A stretch of 7,108 nt of DNA, from positions 1 to 7,108 of the forward strand of contig JAUWOI010000226.1 in NCBI GenBank assembly GCA_030612185.1, read 5' to 3'. Positions 6,576 through 7,108 of the stretch are shown piece by piece. This DNA is from Anaerolineae bacterium (GTDB taxonomy: Bacteria; Chloroflexota; Anaerolineae; B4-G1). Within the stretch, counting starts at the first letter, position 1. The number at the start of each line of letters is the position of its first letter. Position numbers and translations under genes: made by a program. The notes beneath the pieces were generated by a model. It had not been told where the DNA came from. It saw only the letters and a program-made list of their open reading frames with translations, and did not search any database.

Positions 6576-6585
6576 AAGTGTGAGA
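6570..6585. repeat. Direct repeat copy 2 (TATCATAAGTGTGAGA)
   Basis: Second copy of the 16-base element, differing from the first at two positions. It covers the -10 and the expected start of transcription of the plus-strand promoter, the usual place for a repressor site. Confidence 0.5.
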
Positions 6586-6650
6586 TTGATTCTTCCCCAG
6601 CCAAGAGTACGATTGCAGAAATTGACCAGGCGAATTACAGGGGGGCGACA

Positions 6651-6950
6651 ATGACTACCCTCACCTTACAACTATCCGATAAACCTATTGCAACTCTGCC
6701 GGCCAAACTGGCCCGCCAGGCCGGTCTGGAAGAAGGCGAAGTGCAGGTCATTTTCGGTGAGCACAGCCTCACTGTGATCCCGATCACGCCACCCACCGAC
6801 TATACGATCCGCTGGAAAGCCATGGCAGCGACCCTGCGCGAACAAGCAGCGCAATTCGACGTTTCTCTGGACGATCGTCGTGATGCCTCGTATTGGGAAA
6901 TCGTCATCCCCCTGTTCGAAGAGGCGGAACGCATAGCCAGTTCCGTGTGA
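6651..6950 (+). CDS. AbrB/MazE-like DNA-binding protein, possible orphan antitoxin
   Basis: A 99-residue protein. Residues 4-45 fit the swapped-hairpin AbrB/SpoVT/MazE pattern: a first strand LTLQLSDKPIATLPAKLARQ (4-23), the GLEEGEVQVIF turn and strand (25-35), then SLTVIPI (39-45). The classic KGQ is replaced by DKP. The remaining acidic, helical tail (about 55-99) resembles the toxin-binding tails of antitoxins, but I cannot name a family. The start is supported by AGGGGGG five bases upstream (6639-6645) and a good promoter. It is divergent from the WYL gene. No toxin gene begins in the 158 bases after it, and none overlaps its stop, which is where a partner would normally be. It may be an orphan antitoxin, a solo AbrB regulator, or paired with a gene beyond the window edge. 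Confidence 0.65.
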   Translation: MTTLTLQLSDKPIATLPAKLARQAGLEEGEVQVIFGEHSLTVIPITPPTDYTIRWKAMAATLREQAAQFDVSLDDRRDASYWEIVIPLFEEAERIASSV

Positions 6951-7108
6951 CCTCTGGTTGCCATGTCACATTAGGCGCAACACTACAGCTAATTTAGAAA
7001 AAAACGAATCGGGGCACTGTTTCGACCGAGTTTATGGCAAAATTGGCCTCTATCACCGCGAGCGACGGAAAAATTCGCTCCTTTCCCAATTCGTTGTTGT
7101 GTTGCCGG
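6951..7108. other. Right-edge region without a recognised gene
   Basis: This stretch is more AT-rich than the rest of the window. It contains inverted matches: GCAACAC (6977-6983) with GTGTTGC (7099-7105), and AACGAATCGGG (7003-7013) with CCCAATTCGTT (7085-7095, one mismatch). A 6-bp hairpin GAGCGA/TCGCTC spans 7060-7080. Two plus-strand frames stay open to the edge, one from an ATG at 7034 without a Shine-Dalgarno. Neither is recognisable. It could be a decayed mobile-element end, or the leader of the next gene. Confidence 0.25.

Noticed and set aside
6469..6651. Minus-strand open frame of 60 codons in the divergent intergenic region
   Set aside because: It covers both promoters and the repeats, and has no recognisable domain or ribosome site.
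7034..7108. Plus-strand ATG with 25 open codons running off the edge
   Set aside because: There is no Shine-Dalgarno and the translation is unrecognisable. It is too short to support as a gene.
1..7108. CRISPR array or leader
   Set aside because: No regularly spaced repeats of 28-29 bases are visible on either strand; the array must lie elsewhere.

Overview
This is a GC-rich bacterial window carrying the upstream end of a type I-E CRISPR-Cas operon (minus strand), preceded by two small transcription-factor genes. A divergent plus-strand gene sits at the right edge. Base composition, the WYL-regulator-rich context and the style of the Cas3 and CasA proteins suggest a Chloroflexota-like organism. 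That is a weak inference, because no phylogenetic marker is present. There is no CRISPR array in the window, and casB and later genes would lie beyond position 1.

Layout, right to left along the minus strand: a stand-alone WYL-domain regulator (5786-6454); a 69-residue helix-turn-helix protein (5406-5615); a giant 1220-residue protein (1615-5277); and casA/cse1/cas8e (25-1545). The giant protein joins a complete HTH-WYL-WCX transcription regulator (residues 1 to about 322) to a complete Cas3 HD-nuclease/helicase (residues about 333-1220). On the plus strand, 6651-6950 encodes a 99-residue AbrB/MazE-like protein with no visible toxin partner. The last 158 bases (6951-7108) hold no gene I can recognise.

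The central observation is the WYL-Cas3 fusion. The WYL half ends exactly where ordinary WYL regulators end, and the Cas3 half starts exactly where ordinary Cas3 proteins start. All HD and helicase motifs are retained. The polypeptide could bind DNA at an operator, sense a ligand through its WYL domain, and act as the Cascade-recruited nuclease/helicase. A Shine-Dalgarno-like stretch plus a TTG codon lies exactly at the seam, so a separate Cas3 might also be made from the same message.

The regulatory DNA is rich. An extended -10 promoter precedes WYL-cas3 and is bracketed by inverted repeats. The small HTH gene has a 9-bp-arm palindrome over its promoter. A 16-bp near-identical direct repeat overlaps the -10 of both divergent promoters between the stand-alone WYL gene and the AbrB-like gene. 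The small HTH protein resembles the HTH of WYL-Cas3, so it may compete for or share its operators. Together these suggest a layered control circuit in front of a CRISPR interference operon. The circuit logic is inference; the genes, motifs and repeats are read directly from the sequence.
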